A stretch of DNA of 64,000 nucleotides, from positions 14,320,501 through 14,384,500 of the forward strand of contig NC_088320.1 of NCBI RefSeq assembly GCF_910592395.1, in the 5' to 3' direction. The stretch is from Lineus longissimus (taxonomy: Eukaryota; Nemertea; Pilidiophora; Heteronemertea; Lineidae). Position numbers and translations under genes: made by a program. Shown here piece by piece: positions 33,812 to 45,905 of this stretch. How positions within the stretch are numbered: position 1 is the first letter of the stretch; the number at the start of each line of letters is the position of its first letter. The notes below the pieces were generated by a model. It was not told where the DNA came from. It did not search any database and worked only from the letters and a program-made list of their open reading frames with translations.

Positions 33812-35320
33812 GGTAGGTGATAAAGCTTGGAACCAGTGAATCCTTGAAACCAGTGAAACCTTGAAACCTTGGAATCAGTCCTAAAAATGCATAAAAACAT
33901 GAAATGATGCAATTTGAACCTAAGGTGGTTACGAATCAATATTTGGAGCTGATATTTACATGATTAGATCGGAATTGACGGGAGTTTAGAAATTAGTCGC
34001 ATATCCGATTCAATAATCTATATTTTAGAACAACCCAGTCATACCTCGCCTCCAGTGTACATTACTGATCTCCCAAATATAGGCATGCACGTTTCGACAC
34101 GCCCACCACACACCCATAATATGGACCAATCAGCGCTCCGCTTACTACGCCACCACACGGGGCCTATTTGAACTACGGGGTGGTGTGATCATACAGGGTG
34201 ATACAGAGAAGATTGACTACATCATGCAGTACCGGCTGGCACTTATCCGTAGAAACGTAGATGAAGGTTTATTACCGAAGGTTTTAGCCGGGTTTGGAGA
34301 TGAAAAATGTGAATAAATTCCTTCGCTATGAGCGATTTCGTACATATTCATGTACACATCGAGGGATGTAGAGATATTTTCGTGATGTAACCAGTTCTAA
34401 GCGGACATGTTGCGGAGTCCCTCGAGGCTCCTAGGGAACTAGCTAGAGTGAGGGCAGGATCAAGTGACCAAGAAAAACAAGAAGTCCGGTATTCTTTCTG
34501 AACTTTGTTGCACTTCAGGTTTTAGTTTACATACACTCACATATCAGGTCGGGTCGTCTCTGAGGCGTTGGCTGGAGGGCCACGCTAATAAGGGCAGACT
34601 AATTGGATGACATGTGATCAGCCATCTCGATTCCTATTGGATGGATGTCAGGGTGTTGGCCCTCTGGACCACTGGGAGGTGGCGACCTTCCAAAAAGTCA
34701 TCCCTTAATCAACGTATCCCTCATAACAATTCTAAATTAAACTTTTATATTAATAACCAGCATGAGTCTATTAGTATTTCTAATTGCCATGCTGGTTGAT
34801 GGTAAAATAAATGCATCAAAATTAATTTACTTCATTATCACCTCATAACAGACCCATTTTTTAGTTATTCACGTGTGCATGTTTGTCATATCTACTGAGC
34901 TTTATCAGAGCATTATATATACAAACTGATTCTTCTAATAAAAACGTTTTATTTTAGTATATGGAATACAAAACAATCACAAAAGCTTACTTTTGCTTTC
35001 ATCGAAGAGCAATAATTAGATATTTGCAAATGGCGGCCCGTCATGAATATAAGTTTATTTTTTTAACGACAACAACACATTTCCAATTCATTCAATGATG
35101 ACGTCATCCTCCACAAAAAGATTGATTCTGGAACTACTGGCAGATTGCTATCAATAAAGTCAGCTGGGACGAGAGTGGCAGTTGGGAGGGTCTAAATCGT
35201 GGAAGGAACGCGCCCGATTTCACGCGGTACTTGCACAGTGATTCCACGGTTTAGTACTGTATATTCCAAGGTTTATCACTGGTTACATGGTTTCACTGAT
35301 TCCAAGCTTTATCAACTACC
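33812..35320. mobile_element. 1.5-kb TIR element with 9-bp target duplication (Mutator-like?)
   Basis: Ends GGTAGGTGATAAAGCTTGGA and, inverted, GGTAGTTGATAAAGCTTGGA. The terminal region is built of short degenerate repeats (CTTGGAACCAGTGAATC, CTTGAAACCAGTGAAACC). Flanks are AATGCAATT (33803-33811) and AATGCAGTT (35321-35329), a 9-bp target duplication with one mismatch. Excision joins LHW to LPIV in the LINE frame, confirming both edges. The interior has no recognisable transposase. A 9-bp duplication fits Mutator-like elements, but without a transposase the superfamily stays open. Confidence 0.85.
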
Positions 35321-35843
35321 AATGCAGTTCACGTAAGACTGGCGATATGTGGGCGAATTTCGCAGTACGCGTGATTATCCTCGCGGTGGTATTTTGGGCA
35401 CGTTGCACCTTGTCAGACAAAGCCTTTGTGACACCGTAGAGCAACGAGTTACAATAGTCAAGGTGTGACATAACTAGCCCATGCACCAGTGACTTGGTAG
35501 CATCCCTGGTGAGGTAACGCCTGATTTGACCAATGAGTCTTAGCTGATTGTAAGCTGACCTGCAAACACTGTTTACCTGCTGCTCCAAGGTTAAGCTAGT
35601 GTAAAACATGACACCGAGGTTGCGCACACTACTCGAAGATGTAATTTGGGTGTCACCAACTTTAAGAACCACATGGTCAATTTTCTTGAGTGAATGTGTT
35701 GATGCAAAGAGCATCAATTCGGTCTTTTCATCGTTTTTACTCAGCATATTTACATCAAACCAGGTCCCTGTTCCTGACAGACATCGTTCAACTGTAGAAA
35801 TGGTTGCCAGTTGGTTTGACATTTGCGTGTCTATGAAAATCAT
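35321..35843 (-). pseudogene. CR1/L2-like non-LTR RT fragment, upstream part
   Basis: Open minus-strand frame with the C-terminal half of a LINE RT: DEKTELMLFAS, VRNLGVMFYTSLTLEQQVN, IRRYLTRDATKSLVHGLVMS, LDYCNSLLYGV, VQRAQNTTARII and HISPVLRELHW. The YADD catalytic box is upstream of the preserved part. It is truncated at the 5' end and interrupted 3' by the 33812-35320 element. Confidence 0.85.
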
Positions 35844-36017
35844 GTTTGTTTAAATATTTGTTCATGATATCATATTTAGTGGTGCCTGCCTTTGCACACA
35901 CACCATTTATGTTATTTGCCACATGTGAGTTGCTTCCACTAAAGGCAAGCTTACCGCTCATTCTTAGGAAAGGATTAGCGCTCCTTGCTTTAAAAATAAT
36001 AAGAGGCGTACATGGAG

Positions 36018-37089
36018 TTATAGGTCTGGGGGCAAGTCTTCACAAATATGTGGGAGCAAATTAGAGTGTGTCATATAAGGAATGTTAGATAATTTTCTTT
36101 CACATTTCCGCCAGGCAACGCAGAATCTTTCTATTTTTCCGGGGGTAAAGTTCCGGATTACACATCCATATAGTGCCATTGCGATGGACTTGAATAACTT
36201 ATATTTTGTTGCTGAATTGAGCAACCAAATATTCACTCTCAAATATAATACATTAATGGCGTTCTCAAGGTTTCCGACGTCATCATCTTCACCAATAATG
36301 TGACCAAGATGAGTGGCCCACAGTATTGCATTAATCACTTGATCCGCCCATACAAATGTGGGGTGAATATCTACTCCTTCCCCTAAATACACAAGTTGAC
36401 TTTTGTGGGATTAAAAATGACCTGATATTCAACTAAGAATGCCGAACATATCTGTAAGAGCTTACTCATTCCGTGCCTAGTCGGAGACAATATGAGTACA
36501 TCATCGGCGTATGCAAGTACTCCCATGAACAGATTTCCTATATAGCAGCCGTAAACTGAATCTTGTTGCCTTGATAATAATTCGTCAGTGTAAATACAAA
36601 AAAGTATAGGAGAAAGGACGCCCCATGCTTAACACCATTTCGCACTCCAAAATTTCTACTTCTGTGACCATTCCATGTTACATTAACTGTTTGGTCTGTA
36701 TAGAGGATAGCAAGGAACCTAGCTACGATCGGACAACAACCTTTTTTTAGTACTAACTTGAATAATTTAATATAATTCACTCTGTCAAATACCTTACTCG
36801 CATCTAAAAACATGGAATAAGCCCCAGTCCCTTTGTTTCTATAGTATTGAATCGTCTCCTTAAAGACAAAAGTGCATTGTGTAGTGGACATTTTCTTCTT
36901 AAACTTGAATTGTAAGTCACAAGATGAGAAAAACTTTTCGTTTTTTGACATAAAAATGTGATCTAACACATTTCTTAAAGAACTGCTGAGAGTAATCATC
37001 CCTCTATAATTGTCTTTCAGCGATTTTCTTTTATCTTTCGGAATAGTAAATATTGTCGATTCTTTAAAACCCCTGAGATACATATGCAT
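36018..37089 (-). pseudogene. Non-LTR retrotransposon RT relic with YADD box
   Basis: The minus strand from 37089 encodes IPKDKRKSLKDNYRGMITLS, MSTTQCTFVFKETIQYY, MFLDASKVFDRVNY and VRNGVKHG blocks, which are RT motifs 1-4 with lesions. A frame change near 36540 is followed by LAYADDVLILSPTRHG and VIFNPTKVNL (motifs 5-6), then more breaks to about 36018. This is a second, distinct LINE relic in the same orientation as the one at 35.3-35.8 kb. Confidence 0.8.
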
Positions 37090-38085
37090 GGGTTAACATA
37101 GCTGTGAATAGTTTATATCATGTCAATGTTGGCAAATTAATATTACCTCCATTAGAAATGCCATAAGGTATTACAAAAAAAGTAATTTCAAGTTCGCATA
37201 TGATATTAATATCAAAAAGTTAATATCTAAAACTAAATTGAATATGTAATATGTAGGCTTCACGACCCCGTGTTTATACATATGAATCCACTATTGAACG
37301 AAGCCAACATCAGTTTTTATGTTTCAATAATACATTAGATCAGTGTTGCCTCCTCTAGTTGTTTGGAATTAACCAGTCTATGTCTGTGAGCATGTTTCAA
37401 ATCTCCGTTTTGTTCATGATAAAAGTGAAAAAACCTGATTAAACAAAGTTCTATCAAAATACAGAAAAAGGTTATATCTATTTTCTAATACGCTATCAAA
37501 ATAGTGCGCATAAACACCCTCAAAATGACGACTTGAAAGGCAATATATGACAACTTTTTGTGGATTTTTGGAATAAAAAAAGCACAAAGTAAATGGCTCG
37601 CCCAAGGCCAAAGATCTCAATTTGCAGTAACCTTTCTGTGCAATGCGTATGACAATATTTATTAAATCAAGGTAACATTTTTGATACATGTAGCTTACTA
37701 TAAATGATGAGGTATTTTATGTCTGTTACTGCTGTTAAAAAAGCTCTTGTCATTGTAAAAGTTTTTCTTACTCATCCTAGTAACACTTTCTGATATATTG
37801 TCAGTGTTTGGTGGACAACAAAAGAAGATGAGACCATTATTATTTTCATACCATTCCAATTTGCGTAATGTTATAGCTTCTTTTACGATGCAACTGGGTC
37901 CTATATTGGATTACACCATGATGGAATACTGTTCATGCAATTAGAAGACGAGTCGAGCATGCTGCTAGGCGCTGGGCGGCCCTGGGCGGCCGGCCGACAG
38001 ACTCGGAGATGGCACGAACTGCCCGAAGCTGAAAAACAGCAGGGAACACTTCTATTCCTCGACTCCCAAGTAAATTTGTTTCACA
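37090..38085. other. Unassigned AT-rich sequence
   Basis: Short ORFs only. About 37590-37640 (GCACAAAGTAAATGGCTCGC) resembles the 87-bp tandem unit at 46203-46450, so part is repeat-derived. A GC-rich patch (GGGCGGCCCTGGGCGGCCGG) lies at about 37973. Confidence 0.35.
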
Positions 38086-38235
38086 ATTTGCACAATTTGT
38101 TTCACAATTTGCACATTTTCTTCACAATTAGCACATTTACTTCACAATTTGCACATTTACTTCACAATTTGCACATTTCTTCACAATGTGCTTCAAAATT
38201 TCACAATTTGCACATTTATTCACAATTTGCTTCTG
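38086..38235. repeat. About 20-bp minisatellite
   Basis: Tandem TTCACAATTTGCACATTTAC units, seven to eight degenerate copies. It keeps frames open but is not coding. Confidence 0.9.
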
Positions 38236-38813
38236 TTATGCAATATTAGTTTAGAGCATGAGACATATGGATGGCTATGATGACTAATGCCCGCATGTCT
38301 GTAGTAAAATGTGGTATTGGATAATTGATGATAATTAGTGTAGTCCCCGCTTACATTGTACCCTTGCACTAACTGAAAACATGTAACCAAGTGTTGGAAG
38401 CTCCAGGATGAAGACCTCTACCCTAAACCAATCTTTGATCTACCCAAGAGCGTCATTGAGTCGGCCAAGTTTGTACACAGGCACTACCAACCAGAAATGA
38501 ACACCTGCATGGGGGTTATAATTCTACCAGTAAATCTTCTACATAATGCCCTTTGTAGTGCATCTATTATCATCACATTTACCATGGATGTCGATAAAAA
38601 CAGACGTACTATTCACTTGTCGCGCCCGTCGAATTAAGTTGTCAACATTGCAAAACTCGGCGGGTCCGGCAGGGCAGGGCAGGGCAATGTGAATGCGGGA
38701 AGGCAGGCAAGTGTGCAAGGCCCGTGCCCTTGCGAGAAACTCGCCAATGAATGAAACCCTCGGTCGGAGAAGCAGCGGAGGATTCGGTGAAAGGCGGAGA
38801 GTTCGGCGCACCG
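38236..38813. other. Unassigned sequence
   Basis: Around 38400-38520 a frame reads WKLQDEDLYPKPIFDLPKSV and on to an AG/GT-rich edge, which could be an exon of an unidentified protein; support is too weak for a gene call. A GC-rich stretch with a GGCAGGGCAGGGCAGGG run lies at 38660-38700. Confidence 0.3.
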
Positions 38814-38986
38814 CTCATTTCGCCTACACCCACTTCGCCTACACCCATTTCGCCTACTCATATTTTGCCTACACCCATTCGCCTACTCCCATTTTGCCTA
38901 ATTCCCATTTCGCCTAATACCAATATTGCCTCAACCCATTTTGCCTACTCCTATTTCGCCTACTTCCCATTTTGCCTACTATGTGA
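38814..38986. repeat. Minisatellite array, CCCATTTCGCCTA units, left of an inverted pair
   Basis: About ten degenerate 17-19-bp units of CCCATTTCGCCTACA type. The reverse-complement array lies at 39820-39998, so the two arrays face each other across about 830 bp. Confidence 0.9.
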
Positions 38987-39068
38987 TGTTAAGGCATATT
39001 TCTTAGGCATTTTTGGACATTCTATATGTCCTGTATATGAGTATAATGGGGCAGGGGTATACCTACTA

Positions 39069-39558
39069 CAGGGTGGGCCAAAAAAAGTGTCCCTGCCTTT
39101 TTGCTGGGCCCAGGTCTCTACCGCATCAAGAATGGGGACAATGAAGGTGATAGCAACAGAGTGTACGGGGTGCTCAGAAGCGTGCTCCCTAAGGTTATAG
39201 CCAGGCAATAATTGATTATCTTAGATTGTGAGAGTAGGCCAGAACCAAAACATTGTCGGGTTCCTTATGCCTGCTGCACATGGTCAAATACTTAATGCAA
39301 TTTTCTGAATATGCTGGATAAGGAACTCAATGCGGGCCTTAATATTCAAGGCATTAGCCATTAATCAGCATTTTCAGAAAATTGGATGAAAAATTGGACA
39401 ATGTGCGGTGGGCATTACAGTACTTGCCCAGGGATTGGGTAACAAGCATGAGGTCAGGCAGGACAGGTTGTGGTCCCAGGAACCAATTTTAAATGTGAAT
39501 AGGACAGTTGCATTTTATAACTTGGGTCCTTCTAGGGACACTTTTTTGGCCCACCCTG
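39069..39558. mobile_element. Tc1/mariner-type MITE, TA duplication
   Basis: Terminal inverted repeats CAGGGTGGGCCAAAAAAA and TTTTTTGGCCCACCCTG, continuing to GTGTCCCT / AGGGACAC. TA is present at 39067-39068 and 39559-39560. About 490 bp with short ORFs only, so non-autonomous. It sits between the two inverted CCCATTTCGCC arrays. A similar terminus fragment (GGACCACCCTGTATG) occurs at about 48932. Confidence 0.85.
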
Positions 39559-39819
39559 TAGAGTTCTGCGCCAGAGATTGACCCAGAGCACAATGCTTCT
39601 CACTACAAGGTTCAGAGTGGTTGGGGGCTCTGGAGGGGACTGCTTCGTTTCCTCTGTCTGAGATGTTATGGCCAATGAGCGCTGGAATCCAGAGTGCGAT
39701 GCCTTTCAGTCCGGTCAATATTTTTTGTCTTAGCAGACACCCACTTAAAATATTTACAAACTATCCACAAAGTTTTATAGTACCACTATCTGGGCAAAAC
39801 CATACCACAGCAGAATTGA

Positions 39820-39998
39820 AAATGGGAAGGTGGCGAAATGGGAAGTAGGCGAAATGGGAAGTAAGCGAAATGGGAGTGTGCGAAATGGGAAGTAGGCAAA
39901 ATGGGAGTATGCAAAATAAGTTTAGGCGAAATGAGAAGTAGGCGAAATGGGTTGTAGGCGAAATGGGAGTAGGCGAAATGGTAGTAGGCGAAATGGGC
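39820..39998. repeat. Minisatellite array, TAGGCGAAATGGG units, right of an inverted pair
   Basis: About eleven degenerate units of TAGGCGAAATGGGAG. Reverse complement of the array at 38814-38986. Such array-built inverted repeats are reminiscent of foldback-type elements. Confidence 0.9.
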
Positions 39999-40099
39999 CG
40001 TAACCCTTTTATCCATTTGAGAAAATTTTTTTTTAATTTTACCGCCAATTTTTTAATTTCCCGCCTCAATCATGGATCCACCACTCGGATCCACCACAT

Positions 40100-40942
40100 T
40101 GGGTGATTTCAAAGTCAGTTTTTAGATTTAGTTTTAAAACTAAATGGAACACTAAAACCCTTGATTAAACCAGTATTGAAATGAATTGGGTTTTAGTTGC
40201 ATCCTATTTCAAAGTTGGTGTTTGTTGGTTTTAGCATTATGTCCGGTTTGAGCTAAAAACTAAGGGATGGTTTTAGTGTCAAAAACTAACACCTGGACTA
40301 AAACTAAAACTCTCCACAACACCAGAAATGAAGTCAGTTCTGGTGTTAGTTTTGACACTCAGTTTTAGCATTATCCTATTTCAAATTAGGTTTTAGTTTC
40401 ACACTGAAACAAATTGGAACACCAAGGTCTGATCTTAATCCCAGCTCGGTGTTATATTTGGAAGATTTGTAGTGCATTTTGTATTACCAATAAAACTAAC
40501 ACCTTAGGCATTAACACCGAGTGGATTTCAAAGTTGGTGTTGGTGTTAAAAAAAAATCATGTTGTTTGTACCATTTCAAGAAGTAGTTGCTGGTATTTTG
40601 AACGCTGATGGGAATGATGATGGACGTGAAAGAAGACGAACAAATTTATATAGATCGGAAGCGGTTACAATAGGGAAACAACAGTAACAACGACAACAAC
40701 ATGCATGTTTGGTTTTTCCAAGGTTTTATCTCTGCCCATCTTGGTGTTAGTTTTATCTGCAGAATAAAACCTCTTCTTAGTTTCAGCCAAGGTTTTAGGA
40801 GTTAAGACAAAACCAGGTGTTGGTGTTAAACTAAAACCTCGAATTGGTCTTATCCAGACATAGGTTTTTAGGGGTAGAAATTAAGAGTAAAACTGACACT
40901 AACACCCAACACTAAAACCAAAACCAACTTTAAAATCACCCA
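40100..40942. mobile_element. Palindromic element rich in GGTTTTAGTTTT motifs
   Basis: Ends TGGGTGATTTCAAAGTCAGT and, inverted, TGGGTGATTTTAAAGTTGGT. The interior repeats GGTGTTAGTTTTA / TAAAACTAACACC in both orientations many times. No coding evidence. The target duplication is not clear. Confidence 0.65.
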
Positions 40943-41506
40943 TTGGAGGTCGAAAAAAACATACTATACTACTACTGTGTGAGGAAAAATAATTTTGGGC
41001 CACCATGTAGCTCAATTCTAAAGCAAATTAAACTTGATTTGAAGGCGTGGCGGCCATATTGGCAACCATGTTGGATTTCATAGTGATCCAATAAGACCCA
41101 TCTTAATAGTTTGGAGTAACATATCGCCTGGGTACCATAGTTTGGCACTCGAAAGTGATTGTGAGTTCTTGACATTGCAAAAGAACACGCGATTTTTGTA
41201 GAGACTATTCCAGTTGAACTCAAATTGCGTTTAGGATAGCAAACTATGCGTTTGTAATCGTAAGTTTGTTTCAAAGTGGTCTTGCTAGATTGGGGATTCC
41301 CTAGTAAGAATATCAAATATCATGGTATTTCTTGCTAGGCATCATTCAGTTGTTTGATATATTGAATTGATGAGACAGTCGGCATGTTCCAGGAGATTTA
41401 TATGCAGTTGCCCTGAAAAACCATCTAAACACAAGCCATGTCCTGTAAAAATGGGTACACCGTTCGTAATTCTATGTACTTGTTATCCAGTTAAATAGAA
41501 GGAAGT

Positions 41507-41737
41507 GACTATTTGGCAAGCCCGGCTTACCTTAGCGACTTTTTCTTGTCCTGAATGGAGAGCCCTCCGATTAGATAATGTGTTGTAAAGTCTCCAGTTC
41601 GCCAAACAGGGTAGATTTTTTACCTGTTTGGCAAGCCCGGCTGGCCGAACAGGGTGGCTTTTTAGTGCTGTTTGGCAAGCGGCTCTCCAAACAGGACAAA
41701 AAAGAGGCCTGTTCGGAGAGCACCTTGCCAAATAGAC
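41507..41737. mobile_element. Short palindromic MITE
   Basis: ACTATTTGGCAAGCCCGG at the left is mirrored by the CCTTGCCAAATAG that ends at the right, and the interior repeats TTTGGCAAGC/CCAAACAGG blocks in both orientations. No ORF of interest. Confidence 0.6.
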
Positions 41738-42288
41738 CCGGCCTAAATAGAAATTCACTATTTCACGATGCCGTAGAGCAGTTATCATGAATACGAATTT
41801 GTTGAAGCTTTGTATTAACATCACTTAAATATCTGTCTACAGAAAGACGATGCTGAAATTTATATCTAGTATGTATTTACATAAATGAATTTTAACGAAT
41901 GGCGTTGGCCTTTAAAATGGAGGAACGCAACAGTGCAAATCATCTGGTAACCCGTTCCTGGTAATAGGGTCATTGGAAAGCTACACACATGTATGGATCA
42001 GCTACAGGTTATCACATGATAAGTTATAGCATCATCTTTAAATACTAGTACATGTACCTTTGAAACCTTAACGGTTAATGGCTACCCATTATGTCACAGT
42101 GAACAGAGCTACACGCATGATTTCGGTGCAAGTTTAGTTTTCAAAGCGAATTCATTGGAAACCAGTATATATATGTATGAAACTTATCGTAGAGATATAA
42201 TTTTGCATTATATATTTTTGTTTTATTCATCTACATAAAAATAAGCAGCTTTCTCTATAATACACAGCAAGATGCGTATACCAGATGC
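41738..42288. other. Unassigned sequence
   Basis: AT-rich, no gene or repeat recognised. Confidence 0.3.
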
Positions 42289-42343
42289 GTTTATTACGGT
42301 GGCCCATTAGGGACATCATGTTTTTTTTTAGATTCAAATACGA

Positions 42344-44400
42344 TTTTTTTTTCTCGAATTTTCTCCACGGAATTAAGTATTTTCTCCACGGAATTAAGTA
42401 TTTTCTCCGCGGAAATAACATTTATCTCCACGGAAATAAATACTTTTCTCCACGGAAATAAATACTTTTCTCCACGGAATTAAGTATTTTCTCCGCGGAA
42501 ATAACATTTATCTCCACGGAAATAACATTTATCTCCACGGAAATAAATACTTTTCTCCACGGAAATAAATATTTTTCTCCACGGAAATAACATTTATCTC
42601 CACGGAAATAAATACTTTTCTCCACGGAAATAAATACTTTTCTCCACGGAAATAACATTTATCTCCACGGAAATAACATTTATCTCCACGGAAATAAATA
42701 CTTTTCTCCACGGAAATAAATATTTTTCTCCACGGAAATAACATTTATCTCCACGGAAATAAATACTTTTCTCCACGGAAATAAATACTTTTCTCCACGG
42801 AAATAACATTTATCTCCACGGAAATAACATTTATCTCCACGGAAATAAATACTTTTCTCCACGGAAATAAATATTTTTCTCCACGGAAATAACATTTATC
42901 TCCACGGAAATAAATACTTTTCTCCACGGAAATAAATACTTTTCTCCACGGAAATAACATTTATCTCCACGGAAATAAATACTTTTCTCCACGGAAATAA
43001 ATACTTTTCTCCACGGAATTAAGTATTTTCTCCGCGGAAATAACATTTATCTCCACGGAAATAAATACTTTTCTCCACGGAAATAAATACTTTTCTCCAC
43101 GGAATTAAGTATTTTCTCCGCGGAAATAACATTTATCTCCACGGAAATAAATACTTTTCTCCACGGAAATAAATACTTTTCTCCACGGAATTAAGTATTT
43201 TCTCCGCGGAAATAACATTTATCTCCACGGAAATAAATACTTTTCTCCACGGAAATAAATACTTTTCTCCACGGAATTAAGTATTTTCTCCGCGGAAATA
43301 ACATTTATCTCCACGGAAATAACATTTATCTCCACGGAAATAAATACTTTTCTCCACGGAAATAAATATTTTTCTCCACGGAAATAACATTTATCTCCAC
43401 GGAAATAAATACTTTTCTCCACGGAAATAAATACTTTTCTCCACGGAAATAACATTTATCTCCACGGAAATAACATTTATCTCCACGGAAATAAATACTT
43501 TTCTCCACGGAAATAAATATTTTTCTCCACGGAAATAACATTTATCTCCACGGAAATAAATACTTTTCTCCACGGAAATAAATACTTTTCTCCACGGAAA
43601 TAACATTTATCTCCACGGAAATAACATTTATCTCCACGGAAATAAATACTTTTCTCCACGGAAATAAATATTTTTCTCCACGGAAATAACATTTATCTCC
43701 ACGGAAATAAATACTTTTCTCCACGGAAATAAATACTTTTCTCCACGGAAATAACATTTATCTCCACGGAAATAAATACTTTTCTCCACGGAAATAAATA
43801 CTTTTCTCCACGGAATTAAGTATTTTCTCCGCGGAAATAACATTTATCTCCACGGAAATAAATACTTTTCTCCACGGAAATAAATACTTTTCTCCACGGA
43901 ATTAAGTATTTTCTCCGCGGAAATAACATTTATCTCCACGGAAATAAATACTTTTCTCCACGGAAATAAATACTTTTCTCCACGGAATTAAGTATTTTCT
44001 CCGCGGAAATAACATTTATCTCCACGGAAATAAATACTTTTCTCCACGGAAATAAATACTTTTCTCCACGGAAATAACATTTATCTCCACGGAAATAACA
44101 TTTATCTCCACGGAAATAAATACTTTTCTCCACGGAAATAAATATTTTTCTCCACGGAAATAACATTTATCTCCACGGAAATAAATACTTTTCTCCACGG
44201 AAATAAATACTTTTCTCCACGGAAATAACATTTATCTCCACGGAAATAAATACTTTTCTCCACGGAAATAAATACTTTTCTCCACGGAATTAAGTATTTT
44301 CTCCGCGGAAATAACATTTATCTCCACGGAAATAAATACTTTTCTCCACGGAAATAAATACTTTTCTCCACGGAATTAAGTATTTTCTCCGCGGAAATAA
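42344..44400. repeat. Left array of 21/22-bp units with 151-bp higher-order repeat
   Basis: Units are TCTCCACGGAAATAAATACTTT (22 bp) and TCTCCACGGAAATAACATTTA (21 bp), with GCGGAAATA and GGAATTAAGTATTT variants. Seven units form a 151-bp higher-order repeat (for example text at 42529-42744 recurs at 42680-42895). A block at 42422-43046 recurs 797 bp downstream at 43219-43843. Frames are open across the array but only because of the repeat. Confidence 0.9.
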
Positions 44401-45116
44401 ATAATTGATTCCGCTGATATGATTGGTCCTGCATTTTAGAGGACGAGGTCAAGGTGAAACTATTAACCCTTAAACCCCAACCTTGCGGTAGGCTCGGGAA
44501 CCAAGCTGTACAGGCGCTGCCCGCTGGAACACGAGGCCGCTTGTCAATCCCGTTTGACATTGTCAGATCTGACTATACGTGTATAGTGTTGGCATGAAGA
44601 CTGTGGAAGATGTAAGTAACACGATGATTGTCAGATTTGATACGTTTTGAATCATAAAAATGCAGTTGGTAGCATCTTTGTAGAGTGGCCTAGTATCAGT
44701 GAAGAAAACGGTACGTGGAGACCCACTGCCGATGTTATGTATAGCTAGCTACTGCGCGCGATAGCTAGCTATACATAACATCGGCAGTGGGTCTCCACGT
44801 ACCGTTTTCTTCACTGATACTAGGCCACTCTACAAAGATGCTACCAACTGCATTTTTATGATTCAAAACGTATCAAATCTGACAATCATCGTGTTACTTA
44901 CATCTTCCACAGTCTTCATGCCAACACTATACACGTATAGTCAGATCTGACAATGTCAAACGGGATTGACAAGCGGCCTCGTGTTCCAGCGGGCAGCGCC
45001 TGTACAGCTTGGTTCCCGAGCCTACCGCAAGGTTGGGGTTTAAGGGTTAATAGTTTCACCTTGACCTCGTCCTCTAAAATGCAGGACCAATCATATCAGC
45101 GGAATCAATTATTTAT
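44401..45116. repeat. Central near-perfect palindrome, about 350-bp arms
   Basis: Arms pair around CTGCGCGCGA at about 44750-44759, with the centre flanked by GATGTTATGTATAGCTAGCT and its complement. The arms look identical over their full length, including a 54-codon non-repeat open frame (starting MSNGIDKRPRVPAG) present once on each strand. No sign of function for that frame; its mirror copy is expected from the palindrome. Confidence 0.9.
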
Positions 45117-45905
45117 TTCCGCGGAGAAAATACTTAATTCCGTGGAGAAAAGTATTTATTTCCGTGGAGAAAAGTATTTATTTCCGTGGAGATAAATGTT
45201 ATTTCCGCGGAGAAAATACTTAATTCCGTGGAGAAAAGTATTTATTTCCGTGGAGATAAATGTTATTTCCGTGGAGAAAAATATTTATTTCCGTGGAGAA
45301 AAGTATTTATTTCCGTGGAGATAAATGTTATTTCCGTGGAGATAAATGTTATTTCCGTGGAGAAAAGTATTTATTTCCGTGGAGAAAAGTATTTATTTCC
45401 GTGGAGATAAATGTTATTTCCGTGGAGATAAATGTTATTTCCGTGGAGAAAAGTATTTATTTCCGTGGAGAAAAGTATTTATTTCCGTGGAGATAAATGT
45501 TATTTCCGCGGAGAAAATACTTAATTCCGTGGAGAAAAGTATTTATTTCCGTGGAGAAAAGTATTTATTTCCGTGGAGATAAATGTTATTTCCGTGGAGA
45601 AAAATATTTATTTCCGTGGAGAAAAGTATTTATTTCCGTGGAGATAAATGTTATTTCCGTGGAGATAAATGTTATTTCCGTGGAGAAAAGTATTTATTTC
45701 CGTGGAGAAAAGTATTTATTTCCGTGGAGATAAATGTTATTTCCGTGGAGAAAAATATTTATTTCCGTGGAGAAAAGTATTTATTTCCGTGGAGATAAAT
45801 GTTATTTCCGTGGAGATAAATGTTATTTCCGTGGAGAAAAGTATTTATTTCCGTGGAGAAAATACTTAATTCCGTGGAGAAAATACTTAATTCCGTGGAG
45901 AAAAT
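45117..45905. repeat. Right array of the same 21/22-bp units, inverted
   Basis: Units TTCCGTGGAGAAAAGTATTTA and TTCCGTGGAGATAAATGTTA, the reverse complement of the left-array units. It is about 0.8 kb against 2.06 kb on the left, so the arms are unequal. Confidence 0.9.

Noticed and set aside
42344-44400. CRISPR-like regular repeats
   Set aside because: Repeats are contiguous with no unique spacers, in an animal genome, inside a palindromic mobile element.
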